Shown: piece after piece, positions 1 through 7,669 of the stretch
Layout of the letters: each line of letters opens with the position of its first letter
Position numbering within the stretch: position 1 is the first letter of the stretch
Assembly (NCBI GenBank): GCA_023091735.1
Contig: JALKBU010000796.1
Coordinates: forward strand, 1 to 24,388
Length of the DNA stretch: 24,388 nucleotides
Direction of reading: 5' to 3'
Source of the DNA: Trichomonas tenax
Taxonomy: Eukaryota; Parabasalia; Trichomonadida; Trichomonadidae
Notes under the pieces: generated by a model
What the model was told of the DNA's origin: nothing
Seen by the model: the letters and a program-made list of their open reading frames with translations, nothing else
Databases searched by the model: none
Translations under genes and position numbers: made by a program

Positions 1-869
1 AACAAAAATTTGCAATGAACTACGTTTATGGTCTTCATACTCAGCGTGGAGTTTCAATCTATAAATGTCAGTATTGTTTAGACTATAAAGATATTTATAA
101 CACTTTTTATAAAGGTGACAATTTGCCCGCGCAAAAAAGTGACAGTTTATTCATGAAAAGTGACTTTAAGGTTCTCTGCCACTTTTTGATGTTCACTTTT
201 GTCCTAGACTCATTAGGAATCCTGATTTTTGAACCTCCATCAATTTTCATGTATAAAAGCAAAATATAACCTCCAAAAAGTATATTTCAAATGATATATG
301 AACAATCTGAATAGGTTCCAGTTTCAAAAATCAAATTCTCAGTTTGATGTAAATTTAAAAATGATAAAGGTATCATCTGATATATCATTTTTTGTCTAGA
401 TAGCTCAGAAATCCTCGGTCTTTACTGGACTCAATAGATGAAATCAATTTGAAGTGAAATGATGAATACAATTTGTTTGAACAAATGTTAACAAAATACA
501 TTAATTAAGCATTTCAAAGGTCAGCAATATCTATTTCAATTATAATCATAAAAAGAAATTTTTCATTTTTTTTAAAAAATCTAAATCAAATATTTGATTT
601 GATGAAACCATCCATATTGATGGTCGTCATGTAACGCTTTCCATTGCTTGAGCAACTGCACCAAACAACAAAATATAGAACACTTTTCAGTCATCGATTT
701 GGTATTCGAGTTAACATCCAATTCTTTTTGTCGATATCGGCATGAAGTTATGTTTCATGTTAAAGTGTGAAAATATTTATATTTCACGGACTTTTTAAAT
801 CAAATTGCCAATTTTTGATCGCCACATTTCATTAAAATACAATAAACAATTTATTTACAAAACAAGAGA
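1..869. other. AT-rich spacer, no supported gene
   Basis: I see no convincing gene here. The only longer open frame (15-269, +) has low-complexity composition and no family resemblance. The segment does hold a cluster of AAAAGTGAC-type motifs in both orientations between about 101 and 201, and a perfect 18-bp palindrome AAATCAAATATTTGATTT at 583-600. The last 30 bases are the 3' flank of the minus-strand BBS1 gene and contain TAAATAAA on that strand, a plausible polyadenylation region. Confidence 0.6.
101..201. repeat. Cluster of six CACTTTT/AAAAGTG motifs
   Basis: Six copies of a short motif lie within about 100 bp: CACTTTTT at 101, AAGGTGAC at 112, AAAAAGTGAC ending at 143, AAAAGTGAC at 156-164, CCACTTTTT at 179-187 and TCACTTTTG at 193-201. 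Both orientations occur, so the segment can fold on itself. The 13-mer CATGAAAAGTGAC at 152-164 recurs exactly just inside the left terminal repeat of the MITE candidate at 16744-16756. A decayed relative of that element may therefore lie here. Read on the other strand, AAAAGTGA is TCACTTTT, which matches the trichomonad initiator consensus. Function is unknown. Confidence 0.5.
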
Positions 870-2570
870 TTATTCTACAGGAAATTGCGACACAGGCATC
901 TGAACACTGCATGTTCCCAAAGGAATGTAATACTGCGAAGAAATTGCTGAAACAGTGATGACATCAGCTTTACCATCTCTATCAATAGATTCGATAGCAA
1001 ACTTTGCACTATATTTGTATCCACCAATTAGTGTTGGCATGGAAACTGATGCTGGCTCAACTTTATAGTACTGATCGTTGAATTGAGGAATCATTGTTAA
1101 ATATGGAACAGGGTCCTTTCCTGTGTTAGTGACATTAACCTGAAGAACAAAGCTTGGTCCCATGCCAAGAACTTTCGCGTTAAATGTCACGCTGTCGATT
1201 GGTGACAGAACTGATGTTTCTAAAATCTGCGCATAAGCATTTGCAGATAACATGGAAAGATATCTAAGCGAGTTTTGCCATTCATCATACATCTTTGCGG
1301 CATCTTTCTTCTCGCGTTCGCATTGTTCCAAGAACAGTTGACTCTTTCTAGGAATAGGTATTGGGGCCGCAGGTGCTTCTGTTTTAACATTCTCTACGAC
1401 TTTCTGCTGATGTCTTGACAGTGTTCTCATGTAGAGGCCGCCATATGATGATATAGTCAAGAGATTGTTTGGCTCTCTTCCGACTTTGCCGAAGTACAAA
1501 GCACTGATTCCTTCAGGGAAATAATTCGTTGATGAAATTTTGCCCGAGTTCAAGAACGTCAAGTTTCCTTTAGCAGTGGCAACGCAGCACAGCTGCAATT
1601 GTCTCTCATCAACACTAATAGTTGCCAGTGAGATAATTTGTTCATCAAATGATACAGTGTCTTGTAAACGACCCGTGATATCATAAACTTGCAAGTTTTG
1701 AGACATCAAAGCAATATAAACTAATCCTCCACAGACAGCAACATCAATGGGAAGCGAATTGCAGTGAATAAGAGCCGGTCTGTCGCTCAAATTGGAAATT
1801 ACTTTAACTGTTCTGTCTCTGCAAACAACAACAATAATTGAGCTTCCTGACATGTATCCGCTTGCTATAATCGAGGATGGAGGAGAATCAAACTCCCACT
1901 TCTTGTCTACCTTTGTGTCTTTTGAATCTAACAGCAATAAAGTGCGAGATTCTGTGCCAACGAGTAATCTTGTTGATTTGTCTTCTTCAAGTGCGTTGTT
2001 CTTAATCGAAGTCATAGCTGTAACACAGTCGAGCGAAGAAATGTCGGAAAATAGTTCTTTATAGCGATTTTGAACTGCATTTTGCTTTAAATCTGCAGCA
2101 ATGAAAGATAATGACGTTGTAGAAAGCGTAAACTTACGCTCCTTCAGTTGCTTCAGTTCTAACTGCGCTTGTTCAATCGAATATCCTTCAACTTGTGAAA
2201 TTAACTGGTTATAGACTGTTTCTTCTTCTGGGCACTTAAACGGTGGTGGAAGTGTGAATTTAGAGTATTGGCGGAGGTTTAAGAAGAAAAGAATGTTATT
2301 TCCAGCTCCAACAGCGACAAGTGGCAAAGAAGCTGATGAAGAGCTGTTATAATGCACGCAAATGCTGCTTGGCATGTCAGGTATTGTGATATTGTGTGTC
2401 ATTCGTGGCCCATCGAAGCAAATAAGCTTTTGATCAAGTGTTGCAACTAAAATGCGAGAATTTCCATCTCCAAACACATCACCTGAAGCGAGGCACTGAG
2501 GAACAGCTGCAATTCCCGTTGTTTTGTCTGAGAATGCAATTGTCCACGTTAATTGATTTTCATTATTCAT
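870..2570 (-). CDS. BBS1: BBS1, Bardet-Biedl syndrome 1 protein, BBSome subunit
   Basis: BBS1 is the beta-propeller subunit of the BBSome, the coat that carries membrane proteins into and out of cilia and contacts the Arl6/BBS3 GTPase. This complete 566-residue ORF has the expected length and the family landmarks in order. These are LASGDVFGDG and CFDGP in the first blade, NLRQYSKFTLP near residue 100, a helical insert around residues 115-150, LLVGTESRTLLLLD mid-propeller, FGKVGREPNNLLTIS before the C-terminal part, then PRKSQLFLEQ and the closing GAE-like domain with LGMGPSFVLQVNVTNTG. No frameshift or intron is needed. The ATG is preceded by TCAAAGAAA, a weak initiator-like sequence (A at 2577). 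The stop TAA is followed by TAAATAAA about 20 nt on. Trichomonads are flagellated, so a BBSome gene fits. Alternatives are unlikely given the co-linear motifs. Confidence 0.9.
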   Translation of the reverse strand: MNNENQLTWTIAFSDKTTGIAAVPQCLASGDVFGDGNSRILVATLDQKLICFDGPRMTHNITIPDMPSSICVHYNSSSSASLPLVAVGAGNNILFFLNLRQYSKFTLPPPFKCPEEETVYNQLISQVEGYSIEQAQLELKQLKERKFTLSTTSLSFIAADLKQNAVQNRYKELFSDISSLDCVTAMTSIKNNALEEDKSTRLLVGTESRTLLLLDSKDTKVDKKWEFDSPPSSIIASGYMSGSSIIVVVCRDRTVKVISNLSDRPALIHCNSLPIDVAVCGGLVYIALMSQNLQVYDITGRLQDTVSFDEQIISLATISVDERQLQLCCVATAKGNLTFLNSGKISSTNYFPEGISALYFGKVGREPNNLLTISSYGGLYMRTLSRHQQKVVENVKTEAPAAPIPIPRKSQLFLEQCEREKKDAAKMYDEWQNSLRYLSMLSANAYAQILETSVLSPIDSVTFNAKVLGMGPSFVLQVNVTNTGKDPVPYLTMIPQFNDQYYKVEPASVSMPTLIGGYKYSAKFAIESIDRDGKADVITVSAISSQYYIPLGTCSVQMPVSQFPVE

Positions 2571-3173
2571 TTTCTTTGATGGAACCTTTATAAATATTGT
2601 GGACCCTATAAATATATCTTTTCTAAAATTTCTTTTTTATTCATGTAGGAAATTCACATTATTTCACTTTTCCAAATATATTTTCGGTAAGATTCTGAGA
2701 TTATCTCAAAATTATCAAATTATAATGAACAAGCCTATTCAATGACGAATACGTATACACCACATCCATGGATTACTATATGCTTGTAAGCTTTCAAATA
2801 ACACGTTTATATTGAATAAATATCTAAATTATATGAGTTTTCCATGCGATAAATATATGTGTAAACTTAGTTTTTGCTCAAACTTTAAAAGTGTTAAAAT
2901 TTTGATAAAGTATTTTTAGACAATATTAACTTCTAAATGGTGATTTTGGATTTCGATGTTATAATACAGTATTTAGAAATTTTAAGATAGATTTGGTATC
3001 TGCACCATATGGTGATTCTAAATTTCTATTTATTTTATGTCAAAAGGGACTTTTTCAGTCTATCAACTTTGAGATGAGAATTTGTCAGTAAAGTTTACAT
3101 GATAAAAAAATTTTCCGAGCTTTCAAATGAAAAATACTCTATTAGGTATATGTTAATTGAAGGCGCATGAATA
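2571..3173. other. Spacer between divergent BBS1 and Rab genes
   Basis: This is a very AT-rich divergent intergenic region with no supported gene. Near BBS1 it has two imperfect copies of a TTTATA(R)GGTCC-like block (read on the minus strand) within about 50 bp of the start. A perfect 12-bp palindrome CACCATATGGTG lies at 3003-3014. Whether either is a regulatory site cannot be told from sequence alone. Confidence 0.5.
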
Positions 3174-3224
3174 AAAATATACAGCCACTTTTTAAGCTTC
3201 GCTCAAAAAGTGGCTGTATATTTT
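3174..3224. repeat. Long hairpin upstream of Rab gene
   Basis: The arms at 3174-3193 and 3205-3224 are perfectly complementary over 20 bp, with the core ACAGCCACTTTTT pairing to AAAAAGTGGCTGT. The 11-nt loop AAGCTTCGCTC can close further through AGC/GCT. The hairpin ends 14 nt before the Rab initiator element. The loop shares the 9-mer GCTTCGCTC with the hairpin upstream of the SAS-6-like gene (6433-6481), although the stems differ. This could be a regulatory cruciform, an RNA-level structure, or a foldback mutation product. Confidence 0.85.
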
Positions 3225-3238
3225 ATAAACGTGAAGTG

Positions 3239-3245
3239 TCATTTT
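3239..3245 (+). promoter_or_regulatory. Trichomonad initiator (Inr) of the Rab gene
   Basis: TCATTTT matches the trichomonad initiator consensus TCA(+1)Y(T/A), with the A at 3241. It lies 11 nt before the ATG at 3252, the usual spacing for the very short 5' UTRs of trichomonads. It also argues that translation starts at 3252 and not further upstream. Confidence 0.7.
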
Positions 3246-3251
3246 GACAAA

Positions 3252-3851
3252 ATGAATAGTGATGTTTACAAAGTTGTCGTTGTAGGAGAGACGTGTGTTG
3301 GCAAGACAGCGATTTTGACCTGCCTCCTCACCGATAGCTTCGAAAATGAAGGACAACCAACTATTGGTGTCGAATTTAAAACGTATAATACTTTAGTTGA
3401 TGGGGAGCCGCGAAGATTGCAAATCTGGGACACTGCTGGACAGGAAAGGTTTAGATCTGTTTCACGTGCTTACTTTAGAAACGCTGTAGGAGCCTTATTC
3501 GTTTTCGATTTGACATCTAGAAAGAGTTTCGAAGGAATAACCCTTTGGCTCAACGATTTCCAGAAACTTGGATACCCTAATGCCGTCAGATATCTTGTTG
3601 GAAATAAAGTCGATTTGGAAGAAAACAGAACAGTAGGAATGCAGGAAGCCAATGATTTCGCCATAGAAAATAAGATGGAATACATCGAGACATCTGCTGC
3701 AACAGGGCGAAACGTTAACGATCTTTTCCTGAGGATGGCGTATAAAATTAACTCGGAAATGAAATCAGGAAGGTTAGTAATGCCAACATTGTATTCTGCA
3801 GATGCAATGCAGGCTCCGAAAGCAGAAGAGAAACCAAAGGGATGTTGTTAA
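3252..3851 (+). CDS. Rab family small GTPase (Rab2/4/14-like)
   Basis: This 199-residue Rab GTPase acts in vesicle targeting on the secretory or endocytic route. All nucleotide-binding motifs are present: P-loop GETCVGKT (12-19), switch I Thr37 in PTIGVEF, WDTAGQER (59-66) with catalytic Gln64, NKVD (118-121) and TSAATG (147-152). The protein ends in GCC, the double-cysteine signal for geranylgeranylation. The switch II region RFRSVSRAYFRNAVGALFVF and the tail around KINSEMKSGR point to the Rab2/4/14 group, but the exact subfamily is uncertain. The frame stays open upstream to 3210 only through non-ATG codons inside a hairpin. The first ATG, 11 nt after the initiator, is therefore the start. 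The stop TAA is followed by G. Confidence 0.92.
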   Translation: MNSDVYKVVVVGETCVGKTAILTCLLTDSFENEGQPTIGVEFKTYNTLVDGEPRRLQIWDTAGQERFRSVSRAYFRNAVGALFVFDLTSRKSFEGITLWLNDFQKLGYPNAVRYLVGNKVDLEENRTVGMQEANDFAIENKMEYIETSAATGRNVNDLFLRMAYKINSEMKSGRLVMPTLYSADAMQAPKAEEKPKGCC

Positions 3852-4319
3852 GATTCAATGTTAGATTTTACTCTGTTTTGATTAGATAATATGTCTAAAT
3901 CATGTATAATTTTCAAGAAAGTATCATCGCAATATCGATGCATGACAAAGATCCAAGATTTGATGAAATGCTCCACAAATATACAAACGCGAAAACTTAT
4001 AAACTGTTTTGTTTTATCTTCAAATATAATCAATTAATTGAATAGGGCTTTCTATATATATTTTTCGTGCAAATTTAAGTTTTCGTTTTTCCAAATGCAA
4101 TTTTATTGTTTATACTCTGTAGAGAAAGGATAAATACACGATGTTGCGTTGTTTACATACACAGAAGAAACAATGCAACATCTTGAACACAAAATTTTTC
4201 CCTATTTCTTTTGTTTGATTAAGGATGTGTTTTTTAATTTGTACTGGGCGAACAAGTAGTATTTAATACAAATAACATGAAGAACTGTATGAAATTACAG
4301 CTTGTGAATATATAATATC
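3852..4319. other. Spacer downstream of Rab
   Basis: I see no supported gene. An open frame at 3848-4033 on the minus strand has no recognisable features and overlaps the Rab 3' end. The segment includes the Rab 3' flank and an imperfect inverted repeat at 4140-4182, described separately. Confidence 0.5.
4140..4182. repeat. Imperfect inverted repeat, GATGTTGCRTTGTTT
   Basis: The left arm 4140-4154 (GATGTTGCGTTGTTT) and right arm 4168-4182 (AAACAATGCAACATC) pair at 14 of 15 positions around a 13-nt loop. The core ATGTTGCG recurs in the inverted repeat at 23590-23644, which hints at a small dispersed repeat family. Confidence 0.65.
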
Positions 4320-4460
4320 ATTTAAACGGCTCCAATTTTTTTCTTGTTTACTCTTTTGAGTTTTGCGATTTTTAACGAGTAACCCCCCTTCCTGGACGAA
4401 TCTGATGAAACATTTACGTGCTTTTTTGTGATGCTGATTCCAGTGGTGCAATCTATTTCA
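4320..4460 (-). mobile_element. Fragment of Tc1/mariner-like transposase N-terminus (copy A)
   Basis: Read on the minus strand this segment aligns with 5225-5350 on the plus strand. The longest shared block covers CACTCGTTAAAAATCGCAAA and continues through the following AAAGAGTAAAC stretch with very few differences. A second shared block is GCACGTAAATGTTT. One frame gives a Thr-Thr-x-x-x-x-x-x-Lys-His-Val-Asn-Val pattern followed by a Lys/Arg-rich stretch with SSRKGGYSLKIAKL. This resembles the HTH-linker region of Tc1/mariner transposases (sVxRilkr...GRPrKi). The family call is an inference. The repeat relation itself is directly visible. The copy is broken and has no intact ORF. Confidence 0.5.
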
Positions 4461-5220
4461 TGATCTTATATTACTTAATCAAGATATGATTACAAACAGA
4501 AACCAATTACAAATCATTAATAGGCTTCAGTTATGGATCTCTTTGATGATTATAACAAATACATCTCACTATTATAGCGTTCGCTCGCTTATTTTCGCAA
4601 GAGTTTCGGTAGAAAAATCAAAAAATAGAAAAGAAAAAATACGCTACGCGCAGGAGTCAAACGGCATTCCTTTGCCCATACATCGAGAATACCTAACGTT
4701 ATGCTACCTCAAGTTCACACAAAATTTGCTCATTGGTAACATTACATATCAAATTTTCGACTTTACATGACAAATATCAGATAATATGTGTCGAAAATAG
4801 TGACTTTTGTTATTTTACATATCAAAATTTGATGAAATCTCATGGAGACATGGAGATCCTCAAGATAAATAGACAAGCAAATGCTGTATACATACTCAGA
4901 ACCCCTGAAAAGCACCAATTTCATATTAAAATAAATGGAAATACTAAATAAGTTAAATTATTGCTTTTTAAAAAATACAAAAACAGAGTCTCATATTCTT
5001 AAAATAATAATCTATAATCACACTGTTTATGAATGTATTAATTATAATTGATTTTGTTAATATATTTATAAATTCTGCGATTTAATATAGGCTACATCTA
5101 TATTATTAACATGCAGTTATACCTACAATAGATAAGAGAAGAGCTTCCATCATCTTCCAATACAAGATAGTGTTTGTTTAAGCAAAATCATATTGGATTA
5201 GCGGCTTGGTCTTTGTTTGC
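4461..5220. other. AT-rich spacer between the two inverted fragment copies
   Basis: I see nothing that supports a gene. The open frames at 4486-4770 and 4733-4951 are short, overlapping and low in complexity. Isolated copies of TTTACAT-type sequences (TTTACATGACA near 4763 and TTTACATATCA near 4816) resemble units of the array at 10281-10437. Confidence 0.45.
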
Positions 5221-5224
5221 AGAG

Positions 5225-5350
5225 ATATTATTGATACCACTGTAAACAGAACCCTAGAAAGGCACGTAAATGTTTTATCAGATCTATAGGGGGTCACTCG
5301 TTAAAAATCGCAAAACTCAAAAGAGTAAACGAGAAAAAAATTCAAGGCAT
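5225..5350 (+). mobile_element. Fragment of Tc1/mariner-like transposase N-terminus (copy B)
   Basis: This is the plus-strand partner of copy A. One frame reads DTTVNRTLERHVNV before a stop, reminiscent of the recognition helix of a Tc1/mariner HTH (TVNRxLxR). The Lys/Arg-rich continuation is frame-shifted relative to this part. It lies 5' of the transposase C-terminal fragment at 5700-6024 in the same orientation. B and that fragment may be two ends of one decayed element, but the AT-rich stretch between them is too degenerate to join with confidence. Confidence 0.45.
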
Positions 5351-5524
5351 TTAAACCTAGGTTAATTCACAGTCTGTTGACATATGTTTAAACAGATTTA
5401 TTAAAATTGAAAATACAATATATCGAGAAAGTTTTCCTAATTTATTCAGCTCTTTACTTATTAAATTCCTCACAAAATAAGTATTTATATTTCATGATAG
5501 TTTCTCTTATTCTATAAAGTGGGA

Positions 5525-6168
5525 CACGAAACACTTCCATTCAAAAAAAAATCAAAATGTGAGGTGGAGCTTTCTCGTTAATAATATGAAAAAATTAGCC
5601 TCCATACGATAAGAAAGGCATTTCTATCAATAAATCCCGCCCACGCCAAAAAATCCGTAAAAACACAAATTTTACCACCAAGTTTCAATGGCTCATTATT
5701 TCAAGTGCGCAGAACATCTCGCTTCCTCTACCCCGGTGGGTTCCGGCTAATGTCAGCAAAGTCACGACGGAGTGGTTTAAGGGCAAAGCAGAGGTCCTCG
5801 AGTGGCCCGCCAATAGCCATGATCTCAGCCCCATCGAGAATCTCTGGGCGATAATGAAGATCCACGTCGCCGAGATGCACCCAACCACAGTTGACGCTCT
5901 CGAAGTCTGCGTTCGTCAAGTCTGGGATAATACCAGCGACGAATTACTCCAGCATCTCTGTACATCGATGAACACTAGGTTGCGCGCCTGTGTTGAAACC
6001 AACGGCAACCAAATTAACTATTAAAAAGTACTATTTGTGCCTCCAATATGGAGTCGCACGAAAGTGTTACACAAAACTTCAGATTTTTTCTTATGTTTAC
6101 ATTACATTTGAAGGGGAGAAGTGAGAATTGAGGGGTCGACCCTGTCACTTTTGCGGAAGTGTTTCGTG
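5525..6168. repeat. 14-bp inverted repeat flanking transposase fragment
   Basis: CACGAAACACTTCC at 5525-5538 is matched perfectly in inverted orientation by GGAAGTGTTTCGTG at 6155-6168. The pair encloses the GC-richer transposase 3' end. The arms could be terminal or subterminal repeats of the element or of a nested insertion. I see no clear target-site duplication. A related but not identical block CGCACGAAAGTGTTACAC lies just past the transposase stop near 6055. Confidence 0.5.
5701..6024 (+). pseudogene. Tc1/mariner transposase, C-terminal fragment
   Basis: An open frame ending at the TAA at 6022-6024 carries the C-terminal half of a Tc1/mariner DDE transposase. VSKVTTEWFKGKAEVLEWP leads into NSHDLSPIENLWAIMK, whose Glu in IENLW is the third catalytic acid. 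It is followed by a typical end with LLQHLCTSMNTRLRACVE. The second catalytic Asp, expected in a QDN-x-P motif just before VSKVTTEW, is absent: the sequence there reads RWVPAN. No start codon or intact N-terminal half precedes it. Upstream, near 5555-5575, a possible VWGAFS-like motif has TGA where Trp would be expected. The segment is much GC-richer than its surroundings, which marks it as a foreign, now dead, element. A weak shadow frame lies on the opposite strand. Confidence 0.8.
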
Positions 6169-6310
6169 GAAGCAAGAAATGGCTTCAATGATGGGAATAT
6201 CAAAGCCCTTTTGGGAAGAAAGGACGGATCATCTCCCTATGGAGTAGGTCCACGGTGTTGGCACGTAGACGACAAGGGATTTTTCCGATTTAGAGGCATT
6301 TAAAATGTAA
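6060..6310. other. Unidentified GC-richer segment
   Basis: Composition stays GC-richer than the host spacers. A plus-strand frame of 60 codons (6121-6303) begins at GTG and has no ATG start. It contains KALLGRKDGSSPYGVG and HVDDKGFFRFRG, which I do not recognise. A perfect 10-bp palindrome GGGTCGACCC lies at 6133-6142. The segment is probably part of the adjacent decayed element or of another insertion. It could also be a remnant of an unrelated gene. Confidence 0.35.
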
Positions 6311-6432
6311 ACTATTCAAAAAGCTAATTTACGTTTTCAACACCCATAAACAATTAATTTTTTATTGACCTTTTCCATTTAAAAAACATTCGATGAATTT
6401 ATTCTCAAAATTCAAGGGAAAACGATTAAAGA

Positions 6433-6481
6433 AATTCCTCGAAAAGTGACTCTGCTTCGCTCCGTCACTTTTCGAGGAATT
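6433..6481. repeat. Hairpin upstream of SAS-6-like gene
   Basis: The arms AATTCCTCGAAAAGTGAC (6433-6450) and its exact complement (6464-6481) form an 18-bp stem with a 13-nt loop TCTGCTTCGCTCC. The loop contains GCTTCGCTC (6454-6462), identical to nine loop bases of the hairpin upstream of Rab. The right arm carries TCACTTTT (6465-6472), a match to the trichomonad initiator consensus, 48 nt before the ATG at 6515. Confidence 0.85.
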
Positions 6482-6514
6482 ATTAAACTTCTTTATACAT
6501 TTTTTTTTCGTGAG

Positions 6515-7135
6515 ATGAGCTCCATCATTGAAGAAACAGACTCAGAGTTCACCCCATTCTTTGATCTCGAAGTCCCGATCAACGACAAGCTTAACGCCGA
6601 CTCTGAAGCGGACGCAGATCTTGCTGTAACAAATTTCTCAATCCAACTCTCCACGAAACAGACAGACGACGAATTAGAGGCTATTAGAATTCAGATTTAC
6701 TCGAAAGACGACATTAACTTTTTATTCAAAGGAAACCTCACTGCAGAAGAATTTGAAGAATTCCGCAAAGAACAAGAACTAGAAATCGATTTCAACGACT
6801 TCCCCAATGTTCTCCAGGAAGTCCTCAGCCAGGTTAACGTCGATATTGTCGAAAATGAGGGTTATAACGCAATTCTTCAACCAGATTCCGAGAATGCAGA
6901 GGCCGCACGTCTCATTGTTAAGCAGGATTTGGAGCTCTGCACAACAGAAATCTTCAACATCAAATTAGAACAAGCAACACCTGAAGAAATGAGAAAGATT
7001 TCTCAGGATCGTTACAATAGCCTCAGCAAGAGATTCGAGCAGCTGAAAACAAATTACAAGGATATCATGAAGAGAATTAATCGCCAGGATCCATCAATCT
7101 TGAAGAACTTCAAATCTGCCTTAGCTGAGGAGTAA
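6515..7135 (+). CDS. SAS-6-like protein (head domain only)
   Basis: This 206-residue protein resembles the N-terminal head of SAS-6, the centriole cartwheel protein. The signature is a beta strand (ELEAIRIQIYSKDD), then INFLFKGNLTAEEFEEFRKE, then ELEIDFNDFPNVLQEVL. This corresponds to the PISA region of SAS-6 (DPFFLY...SEEDF...LLVDF..FP). A later FNIKLEQATPEEMRK block matches the conserved NL(K)L strand that leads into the SAS-6 coiled coil. Only about 45 residues of predicted helix (YNSLSKRFEQLKTNYKDIMKRI) follow, so the long rod of canonical SAS-6 is missing. That size fits SAS6-like (SAS6L) proteins of flagellated protists. The frame is open upstream only via non-ATG codons in a hairpin, so the ATG at 6515 is the start. 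The stop is TAAA. Other XRCC4/SAS-6-fold proteins remain possible. Confidence 0.68.
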   Translation: MSSIIEETDSEFTPFFDLEVPINDKLNADSEADADLAVTNFSIQLSTKQTDDELEAIRIQIYSKDDINFLFKGNLTAEEFEEFRKEQELEIDFNDFPNVLQEVLSQVNVDIVENEGYNAILQPDSENAEAARLIVKQDLELCTTEIFNIKLEQATPEEMRKISQDRYNSLSKRFEQLKTNYKDIMKRINRQDPSILKNFKSALAEE

Positions 7136-7653
7136 ATCTCAGCCCAACTTCTTTTTTCTTTTTTTTTTGCAAGGATTAAAAATCCATACTTGATACTTTA
7201 ATTATATTTATCGCGTTTACTTTTTCATTTCATCAAATTTTATTTTTTGTTCAAAGTCAAACTAATGAACCAATAACACAGGCTTAGTCAATATAGCATA
7301 TTTTCAAACTTAGATGAGATTGTTTATAGATTAAATGTTTGCAAACAGCAGCCAATTAACATAATATAGATATCACATAGAAGTTTTAATTGTAATTATA
7401 TCGTTAAGAGAGTTTAAAAATGAACTAATTCATATTTAATAAACAAAATATAACATATATAAGCATTAAAGATATCATTAATTCTTGGAAGTAATATAAC
7501 TTGCTAATTGAACATTTTTGGAAAACAATAATTTTTCAATCTTTGATAATAATTTCTATATTTGACCAAAATTAACAAATAAGATCAAGAAGAAGCTATA
7601 GAATATAACAATTATTAACTTTTGGATAGTCATTTTTGAGGGCGATTAAAATA
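7136..7653. other. Convergent spacer
   Basis: This AT-rich 3'-to-3' spacer lies between the SAS-6-like gene and the minus-strand karyopherin. It starts with a T-rich tract after the TAAA stop. I see no gene or notable repeat. Confidence 0.5.
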
Positions 7654-7669
7654 TTATGCAACTTCTTCT

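Noticed and set aside
15..269. 84-codon open frame at window start
   Set aside because: Low-complexity AT-rich composition, no recognisable motif, and it overlaps the motif cluster.
1120..1140. ACTAACACAG on the minus strand inside BBS1, resembling an intron acceptor
   Set aside because: It encodes the conserved TNTG of the C-terminal domain, and the frame and family similarity run through it unbroken.
3470..4033. Minus-strand frames overlapping and following Rab
   Set aside because: The first is a shadow of Rab and the second lacks any recognisable feature.
4486..4951. Two overlapping open frames in the spacer
   Set aside because: Short, AT-driven, no initiator and no family resemblance.
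6121..6303. 60-codon frame as a gene
   Set aside because: Begins only at GTG, which is unlikely in a eukaryotic nucleus. It lies within a GC-richer transposon-derived region and is kept only as an unidentified segment.
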